DNA of 64,000 nt from Desulfovibrio aminophilus (lineage in GTDB: Bacteria > Desulfobacterota > Desulfovibrionia > Desulfovibrionales > Desulfovibrionaceae), in NCBI RefSeq assembly GCF_023660105.1, contig NZ_JAMHGA010000011.1, forward strand, positions 1 through 64,000, in the 5' to 3' direction. The position numbers were made by a program, and so were the translations under genes. Positions 16,590 to 24,625 of this stretch are shown here, one piece after another. The notes beneath the pieces are model-generated. The model did not search any database. It was not told the DNA's origin and worked only from the letters and a program-made list of their open reading frames with translations. Positions within the stretch are counted from its first letter, which is position 1. Each line of letters begins with the position of its first letter.

Positions 16590-17656
16590 ACCTCTTCCGG
16601 CTCCTCCTGCTCCTGGCCGCGCTGCTGGCCGTCCCGGCCGCGTCCTGGTCCTACGGCGTCGAGCGCCAGGGCGAGGCCTACTTCTGGCACAAATACGACG
16701 ACAAGCCCTCCGTGGCCCTGCGGCCCGACCAGGGCCGGGCGGCCTTCGAACGCGTCAACGCCCCGGCCAACGTGATCCTCACCGGCCTGGGCCCCTCGGA
16801 AGGCCAGACCCTGACCCTGGACCGGACCGGCATGCGCCAGGTCCTGGACCTGCTGGGCAAGGCCGACCCCCTGCCCGACGACTGCCCCGGCGTGCCCCTG
16901 TTCGGCTACAAATCCGCCCGCCAGGGCGACTCCACCGTGCTGCTCGTCGCGGTGGACGCGGCCGACACCCCCGGCAGCCGCGTCTACATGGCCGAACTGC
17001 GCGCCGACGCCCGAGGCCTCAAGTCCAAGAGCCTGCGCTCCAGCCAGGCCGTGCACGCGGGCATCGCCACCCAGAGCGGACTGCGCCTGGGCCTGACCCG
17101 CGCGCAGGTCGCGGCCATCCTCGGCTGGCCCCAGCACGAGGACAAGAAGTCCATGGAATACGGCGCGGTCCAGGAACAGGCCTTCAGCCCGGACGAAATC
17201 CGGGCCCGGGGCCACGAAAAGGACGCGGGCGGCGGCCCGGCCTCGGTCTACCGCGTCATCCACCTCGCCTTCGACAAGGAGAGCCGCGTGAGCCGACTCT
17301 GGCTCTACCACCGCGTCTCCTGGGACACTCCCCTGGCGAACCCGGCCGGCATGGGCCGCCCCGCCTCGCGCACGCCCCATCCCAGCGGCGAGGACATCCC
17401 CTTCGGCAACTGGCGCATCGTGGAAATGGACGTGAAGAATCTCTGGCGCGGCTTGCTCCCGCCCGTGTACCGGCTGGTCCCCATGAAGGACGGCACCCTG
17501 GAGCGGGTCAAGGCCATGGGCCGCGACCCCAAGGATTTCTCCATCCGCGGCGAGGGCCCGGCCGACCCGGACAGCGACGGGTTCATCGTCCTGCCCCTCA
17601 AGGCCCGCACGGACTTGCGCCAGGGCCGGGGAAGCCTCCTCCGCACCCAACCCTGA
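16586..17656 (+). CDS. Secreted protein of unknown function
   Basis: This 356-residue protein has a clear Sec signal peptide (MNLFRLLLLLAALLAVPAASWS, cleavage near residue 21-23). The mature region has no domain I recognise. It contains two possible SmpA/BLG-like fragments, such as TQSGLRLGLTRAQVAAILGWPQ near residue 165, a pattern seen in proteins that fold like BamE. It ends in a basic low-complexity tail. The start overlaps the tautomerase stop in an ATGA junction. A periplasmic location is likely. Hypothetical is the honest label. Confidence 0.8.
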   Translation: MNLFRLLLLLAALLAVPAASWSYGVERQGEAYFWHKYDDKPSVALRPDQGRAAFERVNAPANVILTGLGPSEGQTLTLDRTGMRQVLDLLGKADPLPDDCPGVPLFGYKSARQGDSTVLLVAVDAADTPGSRVYMAELRADARGLKSKSLRSSQAVHAGIATQSGLRLGLTRAQVAAILGWPQHEDKKSMEYGAVQEQAFSPDEIRARGHEKDAGGGPASVYRVIHLAFDKESRVSRLWLYHRVSWDTPLANPAGMGRPASRTPHPSGEDIPFGNWRIVEMDVKNLWRGLLPPVYRLVPMKDGTLERVKAMGRDPKDFSIRGEGPADPDSDGFIVLPLKARTDLRQGRGSLLRTQP

Positions 17657-17659
17657 CCG

Positions 17660-17785
17660 GGGGGCTTCGCCCCGTTATAGAAAGGCACGAGAGGGGGTTC
17701 GCCTTTCCATGAACCGGCGAAGCCGGGGGGCTTCGCCCCGTTACGGAAAGGCGCGGGAAGGCTTTCGCCTTTCAGAAAAGGGCCG
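17660..17785. repeat. Two tandem copies of the GGCTTCGCC-GTTATAGAAAGGC repeat
   Basis: GGGGCTTCGCCCCGTTA followed by (TA/CG)GAAAGGC occurs at 17661-17686 and again at 17727-17752. Each copy forms a GGGGCTTCGCCCC hairpin and a second hairpin from GAAAGGC pairing with GCCTTTC downstream. The array lies exactly between the secreted-protein gene and the DUF488 relic. Confidence 0.75.
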
Positions 17786-17793
17786 AAGGAACC

Positions 17794-17877
17794 GTGACCC
17801 TGCTCTTCGCGGCCAAGGACACGGAGCGCAACAACGCCGCGGCCCTGCTGGAATTCCTGGAAGAGGGGAAGGCCTGA
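17794..17877 (+). pseudogene. Remnant of the 3' end of a DUF488 (YeaO-like) gene
   Basis: The last 27 codons and stop of a DUF488 gene survive here. The frame reads VTLLFAAKDTERNNAAALLEF and ends LEEGKA before TGA. This matches the typical DUF488 C-terminus (LTLLYAAKD, then an asparagine-containing helix). Homology begins abruptly right after a tandem hairpin repeat and no upstream part of the gene is present, so the 5' part appears deleted. There is no plausible start signal beyond the GTG itself. Confidence 0.7.
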
Positions 17878-17883
17878 GGCGGA

Positions 17884-18603
17884 TCAGCCCATGCCGGGCT
17901 CGGCCTTGAGCGTGCCCACGGGCGTGAGCGGCTTTTCGTCCACGTAGTCCACGCGCAGGGCCGCGAAGGCCCCCAGGCAGACGGGGTAGAGCGGGGCGTT
18001 GAGGTATTTCCAGGGCGCGGCCTCGCGCCAGGTGGACTTGGGACCGGGCAGCACGGAGCGGGCGTAGCGCGGCGGACGCCCCAATCCCTGCTCGGCCATG
18101 CGCCGCATCTCGGGCCAGGAGAACCAGCGGGCCCGGCCCAGGGAGTGGCCCGGGCGGTTGCGGCCGTGGGACAGCCAGTACAGGGACCAGCGGTTCAGGA
18201 AGCCCACCAGCACGCCCCGCGCCGCCACTCGCGCGGCCTCGCGCAGCGCGCCCAGGGGATCGTCGCAGAACTCCAGCACGCTCCAGAGCACCACGTAGTC
18301 GAATTCATTGTCCTCGAAGCCCAGGCTCTCGCCGTTGGCCACCTGGATGTCGGCGCGCTTGCCGAGGCGTTCGCGGGCCGCGGCCACCATGGACTCGGAG
18401 CGGTCCACGCCGGTGACGTCGAAGCCGGTGTGGTAGAGCAGGTCCAGGAACAGGCCGGTGCCGCAGCCGACCTCCAGCAGGCTCTTGCCCCGCCGGGGCC
18501 AGCCCGCCACCACGGCCTCCAGCAGGCGGCGCTCGGCGGCGAAGGCGAAGCGGCCCTCGGGGGTTTCGAACCAGCGGTCGTAGCGTGCGGCGTCCCAGCT
18601 CAT
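17884..18603 (-). CDS. Class I SAM-dependent methyltransferase
   Basis: This 239-residue methyltransferase of the UbiE/Methyltransf_11 type has motif I as LLEVGCGTGLFLDLL near residue 42, the acidic motif II VTGVDRSESM near residue 65, and the post-motif region FDYVVLWSVLEFCDDP near residue 100. The C-terminal third is rich in aromatic and basic residues. The substrate cannot be inferred: neighbours are a DUF488 relic and ahpC, neither of which implies a pathway. Confidence 0.88.
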   Translation of the reverse strand: MSWDAARYDRWFETPEGRFAFAAERRLLEAVVAGWPRRGKSLLEVGCGTGLFLDLLYHTGFDVTGVDRSESMVAAARERLGKRADIQVANGESLGFEDNEFDYVVLWSVLEFCDDPLGALREAARVAARGVLVGFLNRWSLYWLSHGRNRPGHSLGRARWFSWPEMRRMAEQGLGRPPRYARSVLPGPKSTWREAAPWKYLNAPLYPVCLGAFAALRVDYVDEKPLTPVGTLKAEPGMG

Positions 18604-18741
18604 CCCGTTTCCTTTCCCGAACCACGCGGCCCCCGCTCGCCAGGCGGCCCCCGGCGGCCCGATGGTCCGCCGGAGGCCGGAAGCGACGGGGATTCCGGCC
18701 TGGACCGGGGAAACGCTCCCCCGGCCGTCGGCCGCATCTTC

Positions 18742-19374
18742 CTACATATCGAGGGCGTCGGCAACCTTGCCCACGAGCTTCTCGGAGGGCGTGAGGGTCT
18801 TCTTGCCGGGCTCCCACTTGGCCGGGCAGGCCTCGGCGGGGTGGTCCTTGAGATAGACGTTGGCCTTCATCTTGCGCGCCAGCTCGTCGGCGTTGCGGCC
18901 CACGTTGTAGAAGTTCACCTCCGAGCCGACCAGCACGCCCTCGGGGTTGATGATGAAGGTGCCGCGCAGGTCCAGGCCCGTGGCCGGGTCCCAGACGTCG
19001 AAGTAGCGCGAAACCTCGCCGTTGGGGTCGGCGGCCATCTTGAACTTCACGTTCCGGAGCAGGCGCTCGTCGTTCTTCCAGGCCATGTGCACGAACTTGG
19101 TGTCCGTGGACACGGAGAGGACCTCCGCGCCCAGCTTGACCAGCTCGGCGTGCCTCTCGGCCAGGTCGGCCAGCTCGGTGGGGCAGACGAAGGTGAAGTC
19201 CGCCGGGTAGAAGACCAGGATGGTCCATTTGCCCTGTTTCCTCAGGTCGGCCAGGGAGACCTCGCCGAAGCCGCCCTCCGTGGGATCGTAGACCTCCAGG
19301 GTGAAGTCCCGGACCGGCAGGCCCACCTTGGCGCATTCCAGCAGTTCGTCATACTCGTCGTGTCCACAGGACAT
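18742..19374 (-). CDS. ahpC: Typical 2-Cys peroxiredoxin (AhpC)
   Basis: This 210-residue peroxiredoxin reduces peroxides in the cytosol. The peroxidatic cysteine is in FYPADFTFVCPTELADL near residue 57 and the resolving cysteine in EACPAKWEPG near residue 177, as in typical 2-Cys enzymes. AAGGAG precedes the ATG. A PerR-like box lies at 19426-19440 upstream, consistent with peroxide induction. No ahpF partner is nearby, so the reductant is probably a thioredoxin- or rubredoxin-type system, an inference from anaerobes. Confidence 0.96.
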   Translation of the reverse strand: MSCGHDEYDELLECAKVGLPVRDFTLEVYDPTEGGFGEVSLADLRKQGKWTILVFYPADFTFVCPTELADLAERHAELVKLGAEVLSVSTDTKFVHMAWKNDERLLRNVKFKMAADPNGEVSRYFDVWDPATGLDLRGTFIINPEGVLVGSEVNFYNVGRNADELARKMKANVYLKDHPAEACPAKWEPGKKTLTPSEKLVGKVADALDM

Positions 19375-19425
19375 GTTGCTTTCTCCTTGCTCTGAATTTA
19401 GGGTACACTAGATTTTCCCGCTAAT

Positions 19426-19440
19426 TGATAATAATAATCA
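19426..19440. promoter_or_regulatory. PerR/Fur-like box between ahpC and the M16 protease gene
   Basis: TGATAATAATAATCA agrees with the PerR consensus TTATAATNATTATAA at 11 of 14 defined positions and also resembles Fur hexamers (GATAAT AATAAT). It lies about 50 bases upstream of ahpC in the only A/T-rich patch nearby. PerR control of ahpC is common in sulfate reducers. Confidence 0.65.
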
Positions 19441-19510
19441 TCTGGCGCGGCAGCGTCAAGAACCGCGTCGTGACGATTCGAATTCCGACAACCAACAAGG
19501 ATTCGTCCCC

Positions 19511-22414
19511 ATGACCCTGATCCACGGCTTCCGCACCATCGGCGAACAGGACATCCCGGAGATCCGCACCCGCGCCCTGGTCTACGAGCACGTCAAGACC
19601 GGCGGCCGCCTCCTCTCCCTGGTCAACGAGGACGAGAACAAGGTCTTCGGCGTCAGCTTCCGCACCCCGCCCCGCGACTCCACCGGCGTGGCCCACATCC
19701 TGGAGCACTCCGTGCTCTGCGGCTCGCGCAAGTATCCGGTGAAGGAGCCCTTCGTGGAGCTGCTCAAGGGCTCGCTGCAGACCTTCCTGAACGCCCTGAC
19801 CTTCCCGGACAAGACCTGCTATCCCGTGGCCAGCACCAACGCCCAGGACTTCCACAACCTCATCGACGTCTACCTGGACGCGGTCTTCCACCCCCGGCTC
19901 ACCGAGAACACCCTGCGCCAGGAGGGCTGGCACTACGACCCCGAGAGCCCCGAGGGCCCGCTCCACTTCAAGGGCGTGGTCTTCAACGAGATGAAGGGGG
20001 CCTATTCCTCGCCGGACAACCAGCTCTACGAATACTCCCAGCACGCCCTGTTCCCGGACGTGACCTACGGCCTGGACTCCGGCGGCGACCCGGAGGCCAT
20101 CCCGGACCTGACCTTCCAGGACTTCATGGCCTTCCACCGGGCCCACTACCAGCCGACCAACGCCTTCGCCTTCTTCTACGGCGACGACGACCCGGTGGAG
20201 CGGCTGCGCATCCTGGACCAGGCCTTCTCGGAGTTCGAACGCGGACGGCCGGGCCACTACATCCCGCTGCAGAAGCCCTTCCGCGAGCCCGCGCGCCTGG
20301 AGCGGCCCTACGCCGCCGGGCCGGGCGAGAGCCAGAAATCCATGTTCACCCTGAACTTCTGCCTGCCCGAGGCCGCCGAGCCGGACCTCAATCTGGGCAT
20401 GAACGTGCTGGAACACATCCTCATCGGCCTGCCCTCCTCGCCGCTGCGCAAGGCGCTCATGGACTCGGGCCTGGGCGAGGACCTGGCCGGGGCGGGCCTG
20501 GAGACGGACCTGCGCCAGATGTACTTCTCCGTGGGCCTCAAGGGCATGGCCCGGGGCACGGCGGACCGGGCCGCCGAACTGGTCCTCGCCACCCTCGGCC
20601 GCCTGGCCGACGAGGGCCTGGACCCCAAGGACATCGAGGCCGCCGTGAACTCCGTGGAGTTCGACCTGCGCGAGAACAACACCGGCTCGTTCCCGCGCGG
20701 GCTCTCGCTCATGTTCCAGGCCCTGACCTCCTGGCTGCACGAGGGCGATCCCCTGGCCCTGCTGCCCTTCGAGGGCCCGCTGGCCGCGCTCAAGGAGCGC
20801 CTGGCCTCGGGCGAGCCCGTGTTCGAGGGCCTCATCCGCCGCCACTTCCTGGACAACCCCCACCGGGCCCTGGTGGTCCTCAACCCGGACCCCGAGCTGG
20901 CGGCCCGGCGCGAGGCCGCCGAACGCAAGCGCCTGGACGTGGCGGCCGCGCGGCTCAAGCCCGGGGAGATGGCCCGCCTGCACGCCCAGGCCCGCGAGCT
21001 GGAACAGCTCCAGGAGGCCCCGGACCGACCCGAGGACCTGGCCAGGATTCCCCGGCTCCAGCTCTCGGACCTGCCCCGGGAGAACACGCTCATCCCGGCC
21101 GAATCCGTGGCCCTGGGCCCCAGCCCGGCCCTGTTCCACGACCTGTTCACCAACGGCATCCTCTACCTGGACCTGGGCTTCGACCTCTCGGCCGCGCCGG
21201 ACCGGCTGCTGCCCCTGGTGCCCATCCTGGGCCGCGTCCTGCTGGAGACCGGCACCGCCAAGACCGACTTCGTGACCCTGACCCAGCGCATCGCCCGCAA
21301 GACCGGCGGCATCGCGCCCCAGACCTTCGTGACCCCCGCGCGCCCCGGGCCCGACGCCGCGGCCCGGCTCTTCCTGCGCGGCAAGTGCACCCTGGCCCAG
21401 GCCCCGGACCTCTGCTCCATCCTGGCCGAGGTGCTCGGCTCCGCCGACCTGGGCAACCGCGAGCGCGTGCGCCAGATCGTCATGGAGACCAAGGCCCGCC
21501 GTGAGCAGCGCCTGGTCCCGGCCGGGCACAGCATCGTGGCCACCCGGCTCAAGGCCCGCATGGGCCGGGCGCACCTCATGGACGAGCGCATGCACGGCGT
21601 GACCGCCCTGTTCTCGGTCCGCGAACTGGCCCGCCGGGTGGAGGAGGACTTCGACTCCGTGCGCGCGGACCTGGAGGAGCTGCGGGCCATCCTCGTGCGC
21701 CGCTCCGGCCTGGCCCTGAACGTGACCTGCGACGCCAAGGGACTGGACGCCGCGCGTTCGGCCGTGGCGGACCTGGCCGCCTCCCTGCCGGAGGCCCCGG
21801 CCCTGGCCGCCGCCAACCGCGAGCCCCTGTCCCTGCCCGGCCGCGAAGGCCTGGCCCTGCCCGCCCAGGTGAACTACGTGGGCAAGGGCCTGAACCTCTT
21901 CGACCAGGGCTGGAGCTTCGACGGCTCGGCCCACGTGGTGGGCAAGCTCCTGCGCGCCTCCTACCTCTGGGAGCGCGTGCGGGTGCAGGGCGGGGCCTAC
22001 GGCGCGTTCTGCTCCCTGGACCGGCTCTCCGGGGCCTGCACCTTCGTCTCCTACCGCGACCCCAACGTGGACCGCACCCTGAAGGCCTTCGACGAAACGG
22101 CCCAGTATCTGAAGAAGCTCAAGCTGGACCGCGACGAGCTGGAAAAGGCGGTCATCGGGGCCATCGGCGAGATCGACGGCTACATGCTGCCGGACGCCAA
22201 GGGCTTCGCCTCCCTGGCCCGCACGCTCAACGGCGAGGACGAGGGCTTCCGCCAGACAATCCGCGAGGAGGTGCTCTCCACCGACGCGGCGGACTTCAAG
22301 GCCTTCGGCGAGGCCCTGGCCGCGCTGGCCGACAAGGGCGAAGTGGTGGTCCTGGGCGAGGCCAAGGCGCTCGAAGGAAGCAAGGCGGGATTGAAGATCG
22401 AGCGGATTCTGTAG
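19511..22414 (+). CDS. M16C presequence-protease-type zinc metallopeptidase
   Basis: This 967-residue peptidase of the insulinase superfamily (PreP/Cym1 group) has the inverted zinc motif HILEH near residue 63. It is followed by CGSRKYPVKEPFVELLKGSL and the distal glutamate region FNEMKGAYSSPDNQLYEYSQ near residue 160-178. Four M16 half-domains with the M16C-associated linker around residues 450-520 fit the length. It probably degrades peptides in the cytosol; no signal peptide is seen. It is divergent from ahpC and shares the PerR-like intergenic region. A long hairpin at 22437 ends the transcript. Confidence 0.94.
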   Translation: MTLIHGFRTIGEQDIPEIRTRALVYEHVKTGGRLLSLVNEDENKVFGVSFRTPPRDSTGVAHILEHSVLCGSRKYPVKEPFVELLKGSLQTFLNALTFPDKTCYPVASTNAQDFHNLIDVYLDAVFHPRLTENTLRQEGWHYDPESPEGPLHFKGVVFNEMKGAYSSPDNQLYEYSQHALFPDVTYGLDSGGDPEAIPDLTFQDFMAFHRAHYQPTNAFAFFYGDDDPVERLRILDQAFSEFERGRPGHYIPLQKPFREPARLERPYAAGPGESQKSMFTLNFCLPEAAEPDLNLGMNVLEHILIGLPSSPLRKALMDSGLGEDLAGAGLETDLRQMYFSVGLKGMARGTADRAAELVLATLGRLADEGLDPKDIEAAVNSVEFDLRENNTGSFPRGLSLMFQALTSWLHEGDPLALLPFEGPLAALKERLASGEPVFEGLIRRHFLDNPHRALVVLNPDPELAARREAAERKRLDVAAARLKPGEMARLHAQARELEQLQEAPDRPEDLARIPRLQLSDLPRENTLIPAESVALGPSPALFHDLFTNGILYLDLGFDLSAAPDRLLPLVPILGRVLLETGTAKTDFVTLTQRIARKTGGIAPQTFVTPARPGPDAAARLFLRGKCTLAQAPDLCSILAEVLGSADLGNRERVRQIVMETKARREQRLVPAGHSIVATRLKARMGRAHLMDERMHGVTALFSVRELARRVEEDFDSVRADLEELRAILVRRSGLALNVTCDAKGLDAARSAVADLAASLPEAPALAAANREPLSLPGREGLALPAQVNYVGKGLNLFDQGWSFDGSAHVVGKLLRASYLWERVRVQGGAYGAFCSLDRLSGACTFVSYRDPNVDRTLKAFDETAQYLKKLKLDRDELEKAVIGAIGEIDGYMLPDAKGFASLARTLNGEDEGFRQTIREEVLSTDAADFKAFGEALAALADKGEVVVLGEAKALEGSKAGLKIERIL

Positions 22415-22436
22415 GCTTATCCTCCGCTTTCATACA

Positions 22437-22481
22437 GCGGAAAGGGCCTGGAGTCTCGCACAGACTCCAGGCCCTTTCCGC
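22437..22481 (+). terminator. Long hairpin after the M16 protease gene
   Basis: GCGGAAAGGGCCTGGAGTCT (22437-22456) pairs perfectly over 20 bp with AGACTCCAGGCCCTTTCCGC (22462-22481) around loop CGCAC. It begins 22 bases after the stop. No T tract follows, so termination efficiency is uncertain, but the position is right for a 3' end. Confidence 0.7.
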
Positions 22482-22534
22482 GTTGACCACTCCCTTTCAG
22501 GCGGCTTCAATGAAAAGGCGGCCTGTCGCTTTGA

Positions 22535-22560
22535 TCTTCTCAACAAACGATTAGAGAAGA
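22535..22560. promoter_or_regulatory. Inverted repeat upstream of the DUF1007-NicO operon
   Basis: TCTTCTC (22535-22541) and GAGAAGA (22554-22560) form a perfect 7-bp inverted repeat with a 12-base spacer, about 50 bases before the DUF1007 start. A second, smaller inverted repeat CTCAA/TTGAG follows at 22567-22591. Either could be the operator of a metal-responsive regulator; none is identified. Confidence 0.45.
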
Positions 22561-22608
22561 ACAGCGCTCAACCTTGACCACCGACATTGAGTGCCCTAAG
22601 GCGTATAC

Positions 22609-23334
22609 ATGTTTGCAATGAAAGGCGGTTCACGGGTTTTGCCTCTGTTGTTCCTCGCCGTGCTCCTGCCGGCCACGGCGCAGGCCCATCCCCACGCCTT
22701 TATAGAGGCCGAGTTGGCCTTCATATTCGACGACCAGGGGTTGGCCGGGATCCACCAGAAATGGCACATGGACACCATGCTCACGGCCGAGATCCTGGAC
22801 CTGATTCAGAAGACGGACAACGATCCGCTGACCGGAGCCGAGAAAAAGGCCATCGAACAGCAGAGCTTCAAACTGCTCAAGGGATACAACTACTTCACCC
22901 ACGTCCGCATCGACGGCAAGCCGTTCAAGGTCCAATGGGCGACCGATTTCAAGGTCACCATGTCGGACCGCAAGATGACCTACGACTTCGTGGTTCCCTG
23001 CCATGTCAAGGCGGACCTCCAAAGCCATACCATCATGGCCGCGGTGTTCGATGACACTTTCTATACCTACGTGACCTATGCCGCCAAGGGCGGTTCGGGC
23101 ATCGACCCGACCGATGATCCCCTGTATCTGAACACGGCGGCCCCGGAGGCCCCGGAGGATTACTCCCGGTTCGCCAAGTCTGTGAAGCTCGAACCGTACA
23201 AGGGCGAGGTCAAGGTCGCCGGTCCGGTCAATTTGTTCAACATCCACACCACGGTGCAGAAAGAACCGTCCATGGCCTACTATTACGAGCAAATCGTGCC
23301 CGAGGCCATGACCCTCAAGTTTCACAAGCGATGA
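22609..23334 (+). CDS. DUF1007 family periplasmic protein
   Basis: This 241-residue exported protein has a signal peptide ending PATAQA, just before HPHAFIEAELAFIFDD. The HPHAFI start of the mature chain is typical of DUF1007 and could bind metal at the new N-terminus. The rest is beta-rich (IHQKWHMDTM, YDFVVPCHVKAD). DUF1007 proteins are commonly encoded next to nickel/cobalt or zinc transporters and probably help deliver metal. The ATG at 22609 has AAGG about eight bases upstream; an ATG at 22618 is possible. It overlaps the transporter start in an ATGA junction, so the pair is co-translated. Confidence 0.88.
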   Translation: MFAMKGGSRVLPLLFLAVLLPATAQAHPHAFIEAELAFIFDDQGLAGIHQKWHMDTMLTAEILDLIQKTDNDPLTGAEKKAIEQQSFKLLKGYNYFTHVRIDGKPFKVQWATDFKVTMSDRKMTYDFVVPCHVKADLQSHTIMAAVFDDTFYTYVTYAAKGGSGIDPTDDPLYLNTAAPEAPEDYSRFAKSVKLEPYKGEVKVAGPVNLFNIHTTVQKEPSMAYYYEQIVPEAMTLKFHKR

Positions 23335-24275
23335 GAAGCCCACTCCTTGTCCTGATCCTGCTGGGCCAGCTCTTCCCGATGCTTTCCGGGTTCGTCCCGA
23401 CTGCCCACGCCGCGCCCAACCCCTTCACCTCTCCGACCCAAAACGAACCAAAGCAGGCCTCGGAGAGCGCCCTGGTCTCGCCCCTGGCCCCGATCCTCCA
23501 GCGGATCATCATGGTGCAGAACACCCTGCGCCAGTCCATGAGTCGAGCGGCGGAGTCCATCCACGACCATCCGCTTGGCGGTGCGTTCTGGACCTTCATA
23601 CTCCTGGCTTTCGCCTACGGCGCGGCCCACGCACTGGGGCCGGGACACGGCAAGATTCTGGCCGCATCCTATTTTCTGCACCGCCGATCCTCGGCCGGGC
23701 AGGTGTTGTTCTACAGCTACCTGGCCATGGTCCTGCACGTACTCTCGGCCACCGTCCTGGTCCTCGGCGGCAAGTACCTGCTCCAGATGTCCGCCTCGCG
23801 GGCCGTGAACGACATGGGCCGCCTGCTCCAGGATGTGAGCTACGGCATGCTCCTTCTGGTCGGCCTGTGCATGCTCGTCGGCGCCATCCGGGGCTGCTGG
23901 GAAAAAGCGGCCGACGAGCCGGTCCCCGTCCCCTCCGCGGGTACCGACGGCAAAGCCCCCTGGAAGAGCCTGTCCGCCCTGGCCCTGGCCACGGGGCTGG
24001 TCCCTTGTCCGGGCGCGTCCCTGGTCCTCATCTTCTCCATCTCCATGGACATCCTCGGCGCCGGGTTGCTGGCGATGGTCGCCATCTCGCTCGGCATGGG
24101 GCTCTGCCTGACCACGGTCTCCCTGCTGGCCATGTACTGTCGTCAGGGCATGATCAAGTGCATGGAGCGCCGCTCCAATCTGCTTCGGATAGGCCACCGT
24201 CTGCTCTCTCTAGCCGGTTCCCTACTCATAACGGCTATGGGAGGACTGCTCCTGCTCGGCTCTCTTTTGGGCTAG
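23331..24275 (+). CDS. NicO/RcnA-family nickel/cobalt transporter
   Basis: This 314-residue membrane protein begins with a signal-like hydrophobic segment followed by a periplasmic stretch (about residues 28-80), then five to six membrane helices. The diagnostic metal motif AYGAAHALGPGHGK occurs near residue 95, and a second conserved block LATGLVPCPGASLVLIFSIS near residue 223. These identify the NicO family of Ni/Co transporters. Unlike RcnA it lacks a long histidine-rich loop. The direction of transport cannot be told from sequence; the paired DUF1007 protein is compatible with uptake for [NiFe]-hydrogenase. Composition here looks slightly less GC-rich than the neighbours. Confidence 0.9.
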   Translation: MRSPLLVLILLGQLFPMLSGFVPTAHAAPNPFTSPTQNEPKQASESALVSPLAPILQRIIMVQNTLRQSMSRAAESIHDHPLGGAFWTFILLAFAYGAAHALGPGHGKILAASYFLHRRSSAGQVLFYSYLAMVLHVLSATVLVLGGKYLLQMSASRAVNDMGRLLQDVSYGMLLLVGLCMLVGAIRGCWEKAADEPVPVPSAGTDGKAPWKSLSALALATGLVPCPGASLVLIFSISMDILGAGLLAMVAISLGMGLCLTTVSLLAMYCRQGMIKCMERRSNLLRIGHRLLSLAGSLLITAMGGLLLLGSLLG

Positions 24276-24625
24276 CAGGCCGTGAAAAAGCGGCAATCCG
24301 CGACATTGCCTCAAAAATAAGGGGGCGTCCGACTCAAGCGTGCTTTTGACAAAATGAAAGGACATGACGCCCAACAGATGAACGCACGAGCAAACACCGG
24401 GGGACGTGGAGCGGGGTACGGTTTTCTTGGGCGCCGAATTGGGGACGGCCCGACCACCCCCTGATCGCCTGACGGCATTCCCGCGAAAAGCTCATGTACA
24501 AAAACAATCACGATTCCGGCGCGGCGTGCCCTTGAACACTTCATCGCAGTGGTCAGCCAAACGCTGATCCTGATCCAGACCTCCGGGTTCGCCCCGCGCA
24601 ACACATTCAGGAAGGAGGGCCCGCT
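24276..24625. other. Gene-poor 350-base intergenic stretch
   Basis: No convincing gene, RNA or terminator is visible. Short open frames exist on both strands, including one on the minus strand from 24604 to 24311, but none has a ribosome site, a recognisable domain or typical codon use. A plus-strand segment at about 24500-24600 encodes a hydrophobic run that could be the eroded tail of a mobile-element gene; this is a weak impression only. Confidence 0.5.

Noticed and set aside
18478-18741. CRISPR-like or tandem repeats in accessory stretches
   Set aside because: No array of regularly spaced identical repeats is present here or elsewhere in the window; the repeats found are single or tandem-pair hairpins.
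24311-24604. 97-codon minus-strand frame in the gene-less gap
   Set aside because: No ribosome site, no recognisable motif, and arginine/proline-rich composition typical of random GC-rich frames.
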